Source: Odiellus spinosus
Taxonomy: Eukaryota > Arthropoda > Arachnida > Opiliones > Phalangiidae
Length of the DNA stretch: 64,000 nucleotides
Assembly: GCA_963920705.1 (NCBI GenBank)
Contig: OY987237.1
Span: 14,290,601 to 14,354,600 of the forward strand
Direction: 5' to 3'
Part shown: piece after piece, positions 43,016 through 55,404 of the stretch
Layout of the letters: each line of letters begins with the position of its first letter
Numbering within the stretch: position 1 is the stretch's first letter
Notes under the pieces: generated by a model
Databases searched by the model: none
Seen by the model: the letters and a program-made list of their open reading frames with translations, nothing else
Told to the model about the DNA's origin: nothing
Made by a program: the position numbers and the translations under genes

Positions 43016-43182
43016 CCAGTTGCGCAGTTCCCAGTAGCTCAGTTTTACAGTTGCGCTATTTTCCCAAATCCGCATTTGCAGTTTGCGCGTAGTTCTTATT
43101 TACGCAGTTTTATCAATTGCTTAGTATTATCAATTGCGCATTTTTCTCAGTTTAGCGTTTTCTATATTGCGCAGTTTCTCTA
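43016..43182. repeat. Diverged, inverted relative of the 43.6-kb array
   Basis: Repeated GCGCAGTTTT / CAATTGCGCA words (TTGCGCAGTTCCC, ATCAATTGCGCATTTT, ATTGCGCAGTTTC), the complement of the array unit at 43621, irregularly spaced at about 18-25 bases. Confidence 0.7.
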
Positions 43183-43205
43183 CAAATGTTAGATTTTTAA
43201 AACGG

Positions 43206-43278
43206 AACTCAAGTTGCCGTGGCGTAACTGGATGGCCATCAGGCTATCAATCGCGAGGTTCTGGGATCGATTCTTACT
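43206..43278 (+). ncRNA. tRNA-like SINE head (pol III promoter boxes)
   Basis: TGGCGTAACTGG fits the tRNA A box (TRGCNNARYNGG), and GGATCGATTCT, about 33 bases on, fits the B box (GGTTCGANTCC) with small changes. No clean cloverleaf or anticodon loop is obvious, so a tRNA-derived SINE head or tRNA pseudogene is likelier than a functional tRNA. Confidence 0.4.
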
Positions 43279-43620
43279 AAAGATAGTTTGAAGAAACTGT
43301 TATTTCATTCATTAGTTCAAAATGTATTTATTTTAATTGTTTATAAAATATATTATTTATGATTTTATGTATATTATTTTAAATTATTTCTAGAGGAAAT
43401 AAATTTAATTTACAGGTTAGATTAGTTTAGTAATCGAAAATTAAAATCACTCGCGTAGTGATGCGATAAAAGTATTTATTTATAAATCCAATTAGTATTA
43501 AATAATATCCATTATTGATTACATATGATAATGATGCAAGATTTAAAACCACTTGAATATAAGAAAATAAAGTAGTATTTTCATTTGGGAAACGCGCAAA
43601 TGTGTTAATATTCGTAATGG

Positions 43621-44048
43621 AAACTGTGCAATTGGGAAAACTGCGCAATTGGGGGGAAAACTGCACTATTGGGGGGAAAACTGTGCAATTGGTTGGAAAA
43701 CTGCGCAATTGTGGGGAAAACTGCGCAATTGGGGGGAAAACTGCGCAATTGTGGGGAAAACTGCGCAATTGGGGGGAAAACTGCGCAATTGTGGGGAAAA
43801 CTGCGCAATTGGGGGGAAAACTGCGCAATTGGGGGGAAAACTGCGCAATTGGGGGGAAAACTGCGCAATTGTGGGGAAAACTGCGCAATTGGGGGGAAAA
43901 CTGCGCAATTGGGGGAAAACTGCGCAATTGGGGGGAAAACTGCGCAATTGGGGGAAAACTGCGCAATTGGGGGGAAAACTGCGCAATTGTGGGGAAAACT
44001 GCGCAATTGGGGGGAAAACTGCGCAATTGGGGGGGAAACTGCGCAATT
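43621..44048. repeat. 20-bp GC-rich minisatellite, about 21 copies
   Basis: Unit AAAACTGCGCAATTGGGGGG with the variant TGTGGGG. Two or three units are 19 bp. It lacks stop codons in most frames, so it creates several long artificial open frames, including a 319-codon one on the minus strand (43427-44386). Confidence 0.96.
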
Positions 44049-44897
44049 AGGATCCGCGCTACTGGGCATAAATCATTATTTCTTCCAAATTGCGGGTGGA
44101 CCAAACGAGGTTTCTTAAGAAATAGCTCACTCAAATGATAATTAGCCTCGAAGTATGGCGTCAAACCTTTCTTGAGCCTTAATGTTTGTCTCATCAAAAA
44201 TGCGAACGAGACTCGTTTGAAAAACTCGTCTTTAAATTGAAAGGGGGAAATGAGAGTCATTTTTTGTTGGAGGGCATTTGACGGTGGTCTCGGGCTAGTA
44301 AAAACAGAAAGAAAGGAAATAATGTTCTTGGGATAAGAGACGCGCTGCCGCTGAGATACCAACCGTGACTTTTTGGCCCAATACAACTTTCTTCGGTGTC
44401 TTCTTAATCGGAATCGTTTTGGAAATCCGGTTGATTATGTTTTCGCAAATTCAAGGGCGAAATATTACAATGTTTTATTTGATTCGCGACGACAAGCGTT
44501 AAATCTTAATAATTACGCCGATGTGATTAAAATTACACCTTGAAATAATTTTGAAAAACACTTCGTGGCGTTATAATTGTATCTTGTGAGGCGGCCAGCA
44601 TTTTTTCGTAGGACTTAATGGAATAAGTACTTTCACGAAAAAGACCCAGCGAAAGCGACCAATCACGTGACAGAATGAAATAGGCTCTATAATATAGTCA
44701 CGCGATCATAGTGATGACGTACAATTGCGGGGAATTATTTTATTGGCGATTAAAATATTAATTTTTACTGTCCTTGTAATTTTTTTTCGATGACATATTC
44801 AAGTTATAATATCTGTCTGTCGGGAGCGAACGCTTAAATGTATACACCCAAAGCTAGAAGATTAAACTTCACTGCAATCTCCGCAATTTGTTTCTAT

Positions 44898-45235
44898 CAG
44901 AAGCCGATGAAACCCTCCTTTGAAGTCTATTACTCCCGGGTCTTGTCTACCCCTCTCTGTATGGGTTATTCTCAAAAGACGCGATCCGTACGCCTCCTAA
45001 CGGTAGATGTTTTCGGAGCGGGAGCTCGTCGAGCGAATATCTCTAGCAGCCTTGGAGTTCGTCCAAAAAACGTCGTCGTTTGTGGAGAGAGAGAATTTCC
45101 AATTTTCCGTAGACAGGGGGGATGAAGTAGGACCCCTTCTAACTCGTAAAATTGGGAATTTTCTCCCATACAGAGAAGAGCGCTATATGGAACATTGGAG
45201 TAGTAGACTTCAAAGGAGGGTTTCATCGGCTTCTG
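44898..45235 (+). mobile_element. MITE family 1, copy 7
   Basis: 338 bp with intact ends. The flanks (TTTCTAT and ATTTAAC) do not match, so the duplication has been lost or the copy has recombined. Confidence 0.9.
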
Positions 45236-46893
45236 ATTTAACTGTAAACAAATTGTATTTTTCCTTTAAAATATCTATGCATGGGGCTCGAATATTAAAA
45301 ATCAGAAATCGGCGATAGTTTTGAGACCGGAAAAAGGGATATCAAGGGGGTATGTTATCTTAAGATATCCTAACACACCCTTTTTCCTAAAGTAAATCTT
45401 GTAATTTTCTATAAACAGTATTTACCATGGGAAAAAAAACTTCATAAAATTCCTCTTATCATGATTCGTATTCTACTCGAAGACGAAAGATTCCAACACA
45501 CCTTAAAAAGTGAAGATAGTATTTGAAAGGTTGATATCAAAATCAAAAGAAAATAAAATCACTGATAGAAGACGTGCCAGTAGCGGGGATTCTTAAAACG
45601 CCCACGTAATCATTTTATTTGGAAGAGATTAATCCGTACGTGATATTAGTTAAATACGCATTAATCTAAATATTATATCTTCATTAGAAATTTAATAAAT
45701 TAATTTAGGAGACATGGTTACAAAAAAAAAAGTTTATAAATTCCTTTACACAAAATTTATTGATAATGATGAATAACTTATAATATTATTAAATTAATTA
45801 ACGAGACTGCAACTGGAGCCAATTAGTTGATTTTTCCTACCAACATAATGAAATTAAAAACAACTGTGATGTCACGCGGGTGTTGAAATTCACGTGTTTG
45901 GCGCGAAATTTATTTAAAAGTTTATTAATTCATCTTATCCAGACCATATTCAGAAGTCTTCATCAATTGTAAGCCACATACCGTCTAGATGGCACTAAGG
46001 AGATCACCAAACCTTTTTAAAGAGATTACTCGTGGTGTGGTCCAATTTATGTGAAAATATATTCTTTGAAATGCACCGATAATTAATGAAAACAATTATG
46101 AAAAGTTGACTCGGAGTGGAAAAGAAAAAAAAGCCCATGAACCGTGGTTTCTGGTTTAGAGGCCCGACAAATTGCGTTTAAAATTAATAATTTTGTTCTT
46201 AAACTTTTATTATTCCACCCTTTTTGGTTCTTAAAACTCCCCCCTGTCTGGGAAGATTTTCAAAAATTTTATAAGGGCCCCGTGGGAATAATAATTTGCC
46301 GAGGTGTTTTTTTTTAAAGTGTTAAAATTACTCGAGTCCAATGGAGTGTAACTGACGAGTAATACTGGCCAACTTAGTTTCATCGCTCTATTTTATAGCC
46401 GAATATTTCAATTATAGAGACAAGAACCGGGGCCCCGGGCTCTACAATTACACGGGGGAACGTGCAAAGTAAAATAACCAATTTCTACGACATTAATACC
46501 TAATATGCGCTCGTTAAAATTGAATTTTTATTATTGAAGATTTAGAACTGTAAATTATTATTATTCAAAAAGAGTTTGCAATATTGTTAATGCTTAGGCG
46601 GATTAATACGCATTGATAGAGTGAGGCTGTTAAAGAGTTGTCATGAACTCCAAATGTAAATTGAGTTCTTTGAAAAACAATTCAATATGTCATAGAACAA
46701 AATTACCGCGACAGTAAAAATATATATTTTATAATCGCCATTTTTCGAAATTTTTAAAATACAAATTCCCCGCAATACTACGTCATCATTATGGTCGCTT
46801 CACGCGAGGGTATTGTAGAACCTACAGTTGATAAGGTCACTTTCGCGCGGTCTTTTTCGTAAAAGTACTTACTACCTTTCGAATGAAAATTAT

Positions 46894-47230
46894 CAGAAGC
46901 CGATGAAACCCTCCTTTGAAGTCTACTACTCTAATGTTCCATATAGCGCTCCTCTCTGTATGGGTAAAATTTCCAATTTTACGAGTTAGAAGGGGTCCTA
47001 CTTCATCCCCCCTGTCTACGCAAAATTGGAAATTCTCTCTCTCCACAAACGACGACGTTTTTTGGACGAACTCCGAGGCTGCTAGAGATATTCGCTCGAC
47101 GAGCTCCCGCTCCGAAAACATCTACCGTTAGGAGGCGTACGAATCGCGCCTTTTGAGAATAACCCATACAGAGAGGGGTAGACAAGACCCGGGAGTAATA
47201 GACTTCGAAGGAGGGTTTCATCGGCTTCTG
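46894..47230 (-). mobile_element. MITE family 1, copy 8
   Basis: 337 bp; 7-bp duplication AAATTAT. Confidence 0.92.
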
Positions 47231-47727
47231 AAATTATCGTTAATTTAGTTAACAGGTTTTTTGGTTCCTTAAAACTATTTTAGACTAAAATAACTTTAAT
47301 CGTCTAAGAAGTTTAAGATTGTATAATAATCTACCTCAGCTTTAGTTTAGTTTACAACCAAATCTCCAATCTTTGAAATAAAATACTGTCTTAAGCCCGA
47401 GTCATTGTTTATTTGTCCTCAGGGCTTTGAATAGCTATTTTACAATTTGATTTTGTTTAGGATTATCTAGACCTTAAACACTTACAGTCTGTACTTTAGA
47501 AATTTTCCAAATCCCATAAAATTGATGATGTTAAAAAGGATTTCGTGACGATGTGGTTAAAAATTAAAGATGGGGCCCCTTCGCGTTTCTTGTCCAAAAT
47601 TATACCTTAGTCTCAAGTGACTTGAATTTCAAAATCGTACGTTACATTTTATAAATCTTTTGAAAGATTACCACGCCGTGCATTCTTAAAATAAGCTTTA
47701 GACTTACGGTTGCGGTAGTCAAATTAT

Positions 47728-47852
47728 GAGAAGTCCAGCGCGAGCTAGTGGCCTAGATAGTCAGCAGCGGGCTCTTGTTGTTCGTGATTTTTAGCATTGG
47801 TAGTATAGGGGCTTTAATACTTCCCCCCGAAGGGGGTTATTATATACCTCTG
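47728..47852 (+). mobile_element. MITE family 3, 3' fragment
   Basis: Only the last 125 bp of the family (from GAGAAGTCCAGCGCGAGC to CCTCTG) remain, directly followed by a fragment of the TTAA-flanked family (47853-47980). Confidence 0.85.
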
Positions 47853-47980
47853 ATATGGGTAAGCGACCAATGAGCAAAGGCCTGTCTTTACGGCGAGATC
47901 TCCATGTGACTTTCAATAACATTTGATTGGTCCATGACCCATCAGGATCTCTATGAATCCAGCTAAGCCTATTTTCCGGG
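47853..47980. mobile_element. Fragment of 4339-type element
   Basis: AAGCGACCAATGAGCAAAGG, GGCGAGATCTCCATGTGAC and CTAAGCCTATTTTCCGGGT match the right part of the family. It directly abuts the MITE family 3 fragment. Confidence 0.6.
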
Positions 47981-48453
47981 TCTTCCATCTATAGTTGACA
48001 CCGACTACTTTTTTTCCATAAGGTTTAACATCGTGTATAAATCCGCCTTAGCTTTTCTCACTACGTCAACTCTTTTTGAACTCAATGTCTTAATCGAGTA
48101 TATTTGAACTCTAGGTTATACGAAGCATTGTTTCGTTAAATCGTGGAATCTCGGGTAGTTAATACTTGACACGGTAGCCCCTTAAACTAAGACACGTGTT
48201 TCATTGAATGTTACACCTCTTAAATTCGTATAAAACAAACTGAAACCGCTATGCAATAGTATCATGTTTTTGGGGAAACGAGAAACGAATATGGAATTGC
48301 TAAAATTTCTCAAGTATTCGTTGTTATTTTTTCCGCTTCCGTTTCGCAAACATCTCGAGTGATAATGCTACTTCACAACCTAACATGATATTTTTTTAAT
48401 CAATTCCAGAATTAAAATCTATTTAACTGACTCGATTCGGGTCTTGTCAAAAG

Positions 48454-49027
48454 CCGCGTTCATACCAAGGAGGATTAGACAAGGAGAGGAAATGTGGGGC
48501 TGCGTTGAGTTAGAGAGAGAGAAGAGCCAACCTCCCACTCGGGTGGAAAGGGGGGATAGGAAATTCTCGAGGTAAACTGTTGTCACGTGGTCGCTAGCTA
48601 GCGCGTCTCATAAAGGATTCGTTTTACCCACGTGACAACATTTTACCACGAAACGTCTCTACCCCCGTTCTCCCAGAGTGGGAGTTTAGGCCGACGCAGT
48701 AGGAACCGCGCCGTCCCCACATTTCTTCTCCTTGTCTAATCCTCCTTGTTCATACTAAGCCTTGGAATCGATTTAAACCCTTTTTAAAACGATTCGCTAT
48801 AGTCGTGTGAACGGGAAACTGTCTTTTCTCGAATCGATTTGATTCGATTTCTCGATACTGCTTCGGGAACCAGTTTCATATCGATTCGGTTTCAAGAACC
48901 GATAGATGAAGCTACGATAAATCGATTTATAAATCGTGACGCTTAAAACTATTCCTGACGATTCGAATTTCGGTTTGATTTTACCGTTTCAAATCGATTA
49001 AGAAATGCTAGTGTGAACGTAGCAAGC
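48454..49027. mobile_element. Foldback element interrupted by MITE family 2
   Basis: Left GCCGCGTTCATACTAAGC (once the insertion is ignored) mirrors right GCTAGTGTGAACGTAGC. Numerous AATCGATTT / AAATCGATT words fold the interior. The family 2 element at 48466-48748 sits in its left arm. Confidence 0.5.
48466..48748 (+). mobile_element. MITE family 2, copy 2
   Basis: About 283 bp, ends CAAGGAGGATTAGACAAGGA and complement; 7-bp duplication TTCATAC. It is inserted inside another foldback element (48454-49027). Confidence 0.9.
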
Positions 49028-49583
49028 TCGCGAAGCTTTCTACTTCGGGTTTACTTTTCAAACGAAATGTTCTAATTTGGTCAGAAATGATCCAATTTGC
49101 AAAACTTCCGCCCAAATGTGAATTAATAAATAACTAAATATTTTATCGAAACCCACCAAATTAAATATCGCTAATCAAAAACATTCACGTCTCTCCCAAA
49201 TGAGACAGATTCCAAATTTATCGACAAGGCTGAATAAACATATATTAAAATAGTCATTAATTTTTTTTTTTTGGTTTCATAATCGGGGTTATTTTTTAGG
49301 GCGCGCTTCTATCCACTTTTAAGGAGAAAAATTCTGAAAAAGCAAGAGTTACGGCCGTAAATGTCAGAACATTATGTATGATGATGAAATTATACCGGTA
49401 TTTCTACCGTATCCCGAATCAGCCCTAGGTTTCAACACGTACAAAGCTATGACCATCTCTATATATCTCTCGATGATGTCAGCCTTTTTTTGTAAGTTTT
49501 CTGTTCGTTAACAGGATAAGTTGACGCTTGCCGTTAAATACTCTTTCGTTCGAAAGACACAACGTACTAACTCTATGGCCATG

Positions 49584-50129
49584 TGTATCCATCCCGACTA
49601 GAGTTTATCCATCCATAATTCCTACTCGATTTGGTCCATCCCGACTAGATTTGGTCCATAATTCCTACTCGATTTGGTCCATCCCGACTAGATTTTATCC
49701 ATCACTACTAGATTTTGTCCATTCCTACTAGATTTTGTTCATTCATACTAGATATTGTCCATTCCTACTAGATTTTGTCAATCACTACTAGATTTTGTCC
49801 ATCACTACTAGATTTTGTCCATTCCTACTAGATTTTGTCCATTCCTACTAGATTTTGTACATCACTACTAGATTTTATCCATTCCTACTAGATTTTGTCC
49901 ATCACTACTAGATTTTGTCCATCACTACTTGATTTTGTCCATTCATACTAGATTTTGTCCATCACTACTAGATTTTGTCCATTCCTACTTGATTTTGTCC
50001 ATTCATACTAGATATTGTCCATCACTACTAGATTTTGTCCATTCCAACTAGATTTTGTCCATCATTACTAGATTTTGTCCATCACTACTAGATTTTATCC
50101 ATTCCTAATAGATTTTGTCCATTCCTACT
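49584..50129. repeat. 20-bp minisatellite, about 27 copies
   Basis: Unit CTACTAGATTTTGTCCATCA with alternating ATTC / ATCA ends. The same unit recurs at 63884-64000. Confidence 0.95.
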
Positions 50130-51583
50130 GTCGAATTCGAAATTGACTTTCATTTTCCATGGTTGACTCCGTAGCAAATTGAAAGTTTCCTCTGGACACG
50201 ACTGTACGTTTCTGAAAACTCCAAAAGTTTCTCATTTTAGATCCAAAGAGAGCCGCGACCTCCTTGCTTGAACAATAATTTTTTTTTTCTGACTCCAATT
50301 CCTGTTTTCAACAATTATTTGAACTCTTATCCTTTTCATCATCGCGTGTAAATCCGCCTAAGCTTCTTTCGATATTGGAAACTCATCTTGAAGACGTATC
50401 GTATTACTTTTTAGGGTTTTCGCCCTTTTGAGAATAATTTAGTGCCTAGTTTTTTAGTCGAAGTTGGATCGTATATTACTCGAGTTTAAGGGGTTATTAA
50501 TCAATGTTTTAATTCGTAATTATCTCCAACAATCTTTCTCTCGTCTTTTTTGTGGCGCCCGGAAGCCGAATATCGCCTACCGCGAGTTATATTGTTGCTC
50601 AGATAATTAACAGTTAATAAAAAATAAGTGGATACCTGAAGTCTCCCGGTTTGGTGACTCGAAGTTTCCTTGTTGTATACTTTATAGTTTTCGGGTTCTG
50701 GAATTTCAAAACTATACTCATCCGCTTCCAGCGTATTTTAATTAATAACAGATTGAAGAAAAATTTGATTTTCCAATTTAATATAATGATTTTATATTTG
50801 CGTATAAGAATTTTCAATTTTGGGATATTGGTCTTTGAAATTTTTAATTTCAGTTTTAAAATAATTAAAGTCAGGCTGTCACGGAATTTTTATGAACTCT
50901 GAATAGAAAGTCGCGAAGATTAACGGTTTTAGAAATTGCTCAACCTCTTTGTTTCATAATTAACGCGATTATTTTTATCCTGGGTTGTATTTTTAACATA
51001 TTGTGAACTCTGAAAGTAGCCATTAACATTCTAACTCGTAATTATCACTTGATTATTTCTATAGATAATAATAATACTATTATTACGAAACAATCGCGCT
51101 ATTTATCGTTTTGCCTACTTTATTTTCCATCGAATCGAATGACCGTTTAATTCCATTTCAACTTTTAACCCCGGAAAAAAAGCAAAGGGGTTATATACAT
51201 TACGTCATTTGATAGTCTCGTATAGAACGTTTAAAAGAAAATAAAGATTTCGTGATAAATAATCTAGCGGGGACCTTTTTCCATGATTCCATCATCTTCT
51301 TCTTCCCCATTCGCCATAGGGAGGGTTTGGTCTCGTCTAACATGGTCTATAGCGTTAAAGAAGTTTTAAAATATATATTTTTGGACTTTTATGAATGAGC
51401 ATTTCGCGTGTTTAGACCCGTTGCTTCCGTTAAAAAATCTCGCCATCATTATTGTTCGCACGCGGTTCTATCATATTCGCATTCGGGGCCATCATTTTCC
51501 CGGCTGTGTATCAATTTAAAGGGCTAGAGAATCGATTTTCTAGAAATGTCCAATTTAGTTTTAATTTTCAAAATATCAATTAT

Positions 51584-51922
51584 CAGAAGCCGATGAAACT
51601 CTCCTTTGAAGTCTATTACTCCCGGGTCTTGTCTACCCCTCTCTGTATGGGTTAATTTCAAAAAGCGCGATTCGTACGCCTCCTAACGGTAGATATTTTC
51701 GGAGCGGGAGTTCGTCGAGCGAATATCTCTAGCAGCCTTGGAGTTCCTCAAAAAAACGTCGTCGTTTGTGGAGAGAGAGAGAATTTACAATTTTCTGTAG
51801 ACAGGGGGTGTGAAGTAGGACCCCTCCGATCTCCTAAAATTGTGAATTTTATCCATACAGAGAGGAGCGCTATATGGAACATTAGAGTAGTAGACTTCAA
51901 AGGAGGGTTTCATCTACTTCTG
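51584..51922 (+). mobile_element. MITE family 1, copy 9
   Basis: 339 bp; 7-bp duplication CAATTAT. The right end has the CATCTACTTCTG variant. Confidence 0.91.
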
Positions 51923-52057
51923 CAATTATGTTATTAAAATTATTAAAGCGGCAAGAGAAAACAATCGACGAAATTATAATGACAATTAGGCCTAAAACGA
52001 TAGTTATCAATAAATTCATAAAATTCCATTATATATGTTTAAAAAATTATAATATAT

Positions 52058-52345
52058 TAAAGGGAAACTTGGATCTAAAATTGGAGCAGCATTTGAATTT
52101 ATTTAGACACTTTTTTGGTATTTAAATTACTTTCTGAAGTTTGGTAAATTTTGAAGAAAAAAAAAACATAAATTCGGACCAATCATATTACTTCAGCCTT
52201 CTACAGCGTTTGTAATGTCTTGAAATTAAAATAATAGGCCGGTGTTTGATTCCTAAGGCCTTTTGTGTCAAACGCCGGCCTATTCTTTTAATGTTAGGAC
52301 ATAACAAGCGCTTTCCAGGCTGAAATAATATGATTGTCCCGAATT
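52058..52345. mobile_element. Inverted-repeat element related to 17510
   Basis: Starts TTAAAGGGAAACTTGGATC; the interior is a long hairpin with AATAGGCCGGTGTTTGA and TCAAACGCCGGCCTATT, flanked by TTCGGACCAATCATATTA and the complementary AATATGATTGTCCCGAA. Confidence 0.65.
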
Positions 52346-52656
52346 TATATTTACTCGCTCGCTCTATCTGTTATTAGTGAATTATTTTTAAATTTAAAAC
52401 ATATTTTGTAAAGTCCTTAACCCTTTAAAGTTATTCCCCTTGTGATAACCGGAATAGTATGATATATAGCCGAGATAAAAAAAGATATTAGATATTTATA
52501 AGATATTATTAAATGGAAATTTCCCGATTGTTACTTCGACACGAAACCTTATTCCATCTTCACGTTTTTGTACGTTTCTTATATTTCAAATGTTAATATC
52601 ATTGTCTATGGTACCTAGAGCAAATACGGCTTAACTCGTACGATATATACTTTAAA

Positions 52657-52973
52657 CAGAAGCCGATGAAACCCTCCTTTGAAGTCCCGGGTCTTCTCTA
52701 CCCCTCTCTGGATGGGTTATTCTCAAAAGGCGCGATTCGTACGCCTCCTAACGGTAGATGTTTTCGGAGCGGGAGCTCGTCGAGCGAATATCTCTAGCAG
52801 CCTTGGAGTTCGTCAAAAAAACGTCGTCGTTTGTGGAGAGAGAGAATTTCCAATTTTCCATAGAAGTAGGACCCCTCCGATCTCGTAAAATTGTGAATTT
52901 TACCCATACAGAGAGGAGCGCTATATGGAACATTGGAGTAGTAGACTTCAAAGGAGGGTTTCATCGGCTTCTG
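52657..52973 (+). mobile_element. MITE family 1, copy 10 (internally deleted)
   Basis: 317 bp; short deletions after GAAGTC near the left end and around 52860. Flanks do not form a clear 7-bp duplication. Confidence 0.88.
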
Positions 52974-53889
52974 AAAGAACGTATTTGAGAATTTTCCAAT
53001 AATTTTCAGACACGTTTTTGGTGTGTAAATTAATTATTTTGTAAAATTTGAATTTTAGTAAATATGAATTCGGGCCAAAATTTTATTTCACCCTTCAACA
53101 GCGCTTGTAATGTTAAACTTTAAAATAATAGGCCAGCTTTTGATGCCCAACGTCTTCGGCATATGTCACGGGGTCTGTCTTAAATCATAATATAAACGAC
53201 TTAAAACAATTTCGCTCCAAGAATACGGTTTTCGAGTTACACCCTTTTTAAAGGCGAGAACGTACGCGGTAGCAATATTTAGTTTCTAGCCTTTTTTTTT
53301 AATCGGATATAATTGGATGAACGCTGTTAAATATACACGTATAGTTTCGGCTTACATTCATCCGAGGTCGCATGCCTGTTGCCTGAAAAATCTTTCTCTT
53401 AAAATTATTATTATCTCAATGATATATCGGCCGATTTTGAAGGCTTATAAATTTCGCCCCATGATGCCATTATTTATATTATTTTACTCCTATACGGAGT
53501 TACAGTTTTAGAATGGACTTAAAATTCCCTTAAAACCATGATTTGTACGAAGGATTTCAGTCCCTTCCGATCTTTTCTTTAATTCTGAAAATGGAAAATG
53601 ACTACTTTTTTCTACGACGTTTAATATTACGTATCAATCCGCCCAAGGTTTGCGCATTTTACCATTTGAATCTTCTTGAAAAAAAAGTTATATTTAATCG
53701 ATTCGGACGGTTAAAATACGCCTCAAAGCGTTATCAAAACTCGCCCCTATAAAAGGTTTCGCGGTAATTCGCGGTTAATTATCGAAGTTCTGAACTGCAC
53801 TCATCGCTAAGCCTAAATCGGTTTCGAAGAAGATTTAGGAAAAAAATTACAGACCAATATTAAACTATAATCAAATTTAAAACTAGACT

Positions 53890-54120
53890 TAGCTGGATTC
53901 ATGGAGCTCCTGAATTTCTTCGCATTGAAGAGTCATCGACCAATGAGCAAAGACTAGTCATTAAGGCGAGATCTCCGTGAGACTCCACCCACATTCGATT
54001 GGTCGATATGACCCTTAAATGCTATGAAATTCAGCGACCAAGTCTCGGGGAGATCTCGCCTTAACGACTAGTCGATGACCTTTCAATGCGAAAATTCAGG
54101 ATCTCCGTGTATCACCTTGA
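53890..54120. mobile_element. Central palindrome of 4339-type element
   Basis: GGATTCATGGAGCTCCTGAA, CATCGACCAATGAGCAAAG and GGCGAGATCTCCGTGAGAC recur in inverted order to form a long hairpin. Outer ends are absent. Confidence 0.65.
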
Positions 54121-54864
54121 GTGTGCAAACCTTGGGTTGATAGGCAATAATAAACGTTGTAGAGAAAAGCGGCGATGACGTCAATTTCTTTTAGGGTAAT
54201 TAAGAGGCGTAACTCTTTTATTGGCGCTTTTCACTAGAATTCTAACAGTAAAATATATCTATGAGCCTAACTATGAAATATTTTTCCCTTAGGTAGTAAT
54301 AAAAATAACAGTCTGTAGCCATACTATATTATTAGAATTAGACTACTATATTTTTAATTATAATAAACACGCTCTAAGCTCAATTTTTAAAGTCTTAAAA
54401 TAATTAGTAAAGTTAAATGAAATTCTACGGGTCATAACCTCAATATGACTCATTACGCCAAGTTCAAATAAATGGGATATTCAACCGTAAAAACATAAAG
54501 ACCCAAGTTCCACAGAACATAAGTAATCAACGCCACACTTACCTCAAGATGGGCGTTATCTCTTTAAAGGGAGTGTGAAGTCTATGATTTCGAAGTTGAA
54601 TGTACTAGGCATAAATACAACTCGGTTTCTACACAAAACTCGTATTTTGTATAGCGTATTACACCTTCCCTTTTTAAAACCATAAAAGTAATTTTTTCTT
54701 TAACAAAATCCCCTTCAATTTCAGCAAATTTAATCCTATAATTTGCTCACGATTGCACGCGGTGGAAGGGGAGGGGGTGAGAATTCGGTAATCGTTGTGT
54801 AAGTTATTAAGTTATTTAGCTCAAATATTACGCTTTTTTCACAACGTAGGATATAATTATTTAA

Positions 54865-55244
54865 AGGGAGAATACAATCTAATAGCAAACGATTTTTTTA
54901 TCGATTTCTTATCGTTTAAATAGGCCTAATTCATTAGTAAAATGATTTACAAAACTAAAAATTTAAAATAGGCTTAGCTAGATTCATTGAGATCATGAAT
55001 TCTTTCGCATTTGATGAGTCAGTGACCAATCAAATGTTATTGGAAATACCATTGATATCTCGCCTTAACGACGAGCCTTTTCTGATTGGTCAATGACCCT
55101 TCAATTTTGAAGAAATTCAGTATCTCCATGAATCCAGCTAAGCCTACTTTCCCTATTTTGTAAATTTATTTAATGGGAGATTAGGCCTATTTAAACGATA
55201 AGGAATCGATAAAGAATCACTCGTTGGTAGAGTCCATTTTCCCT
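54865..55244. mobile_element. TTAA-flanked 4339-type element
   Basis: TTAA-AGGGAGAATACAATC...GTCCATTTTCCCT-TTAA, 380 bp, with the family's TTTAAATAGGCCTAAT mirror and central AATCAAATG / GAGATATC blocks. Confidence 0.82.
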
Positions 55245-55404
55245 TTAAAGCATTTTTCGTTTTCGCCTAGTGGAAACCGCGTATTAAAGTATAACCACTC
55301 TGTTCTTTCTATACACTTAAAAAAAGAAAAAAATATTATAATCGTCATCTTAGCCCGCGAAGTCCGGTCAATGGTCGGTGTGGAACACAAAATGTACACG
55401 AGAC

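Noticed and set aside
43621..44048. Collagen-like or repeat-rich secreted protein
   Set aside because: The 20-bp period is not a multiple of three and all frames are open, so it is a minisatellite.
44972..45318. Several 60-100-codon frames in the 44.9-45.3 kb element as genes
   Set aside because: They lie within MITE family 1 copy 7, overlap on both strands, and recur in every other copy.
47791..47988. 65-codon minus-strand frame MEDPENRLSWIHRDPDGSW
   Set aside because: Covers a junction between two transposon fragments.
49528..49731. 67-codon frame PSIIPTRFGPSRLDLVHN
   Set aside because: Made by the 20-bp minisatellite.
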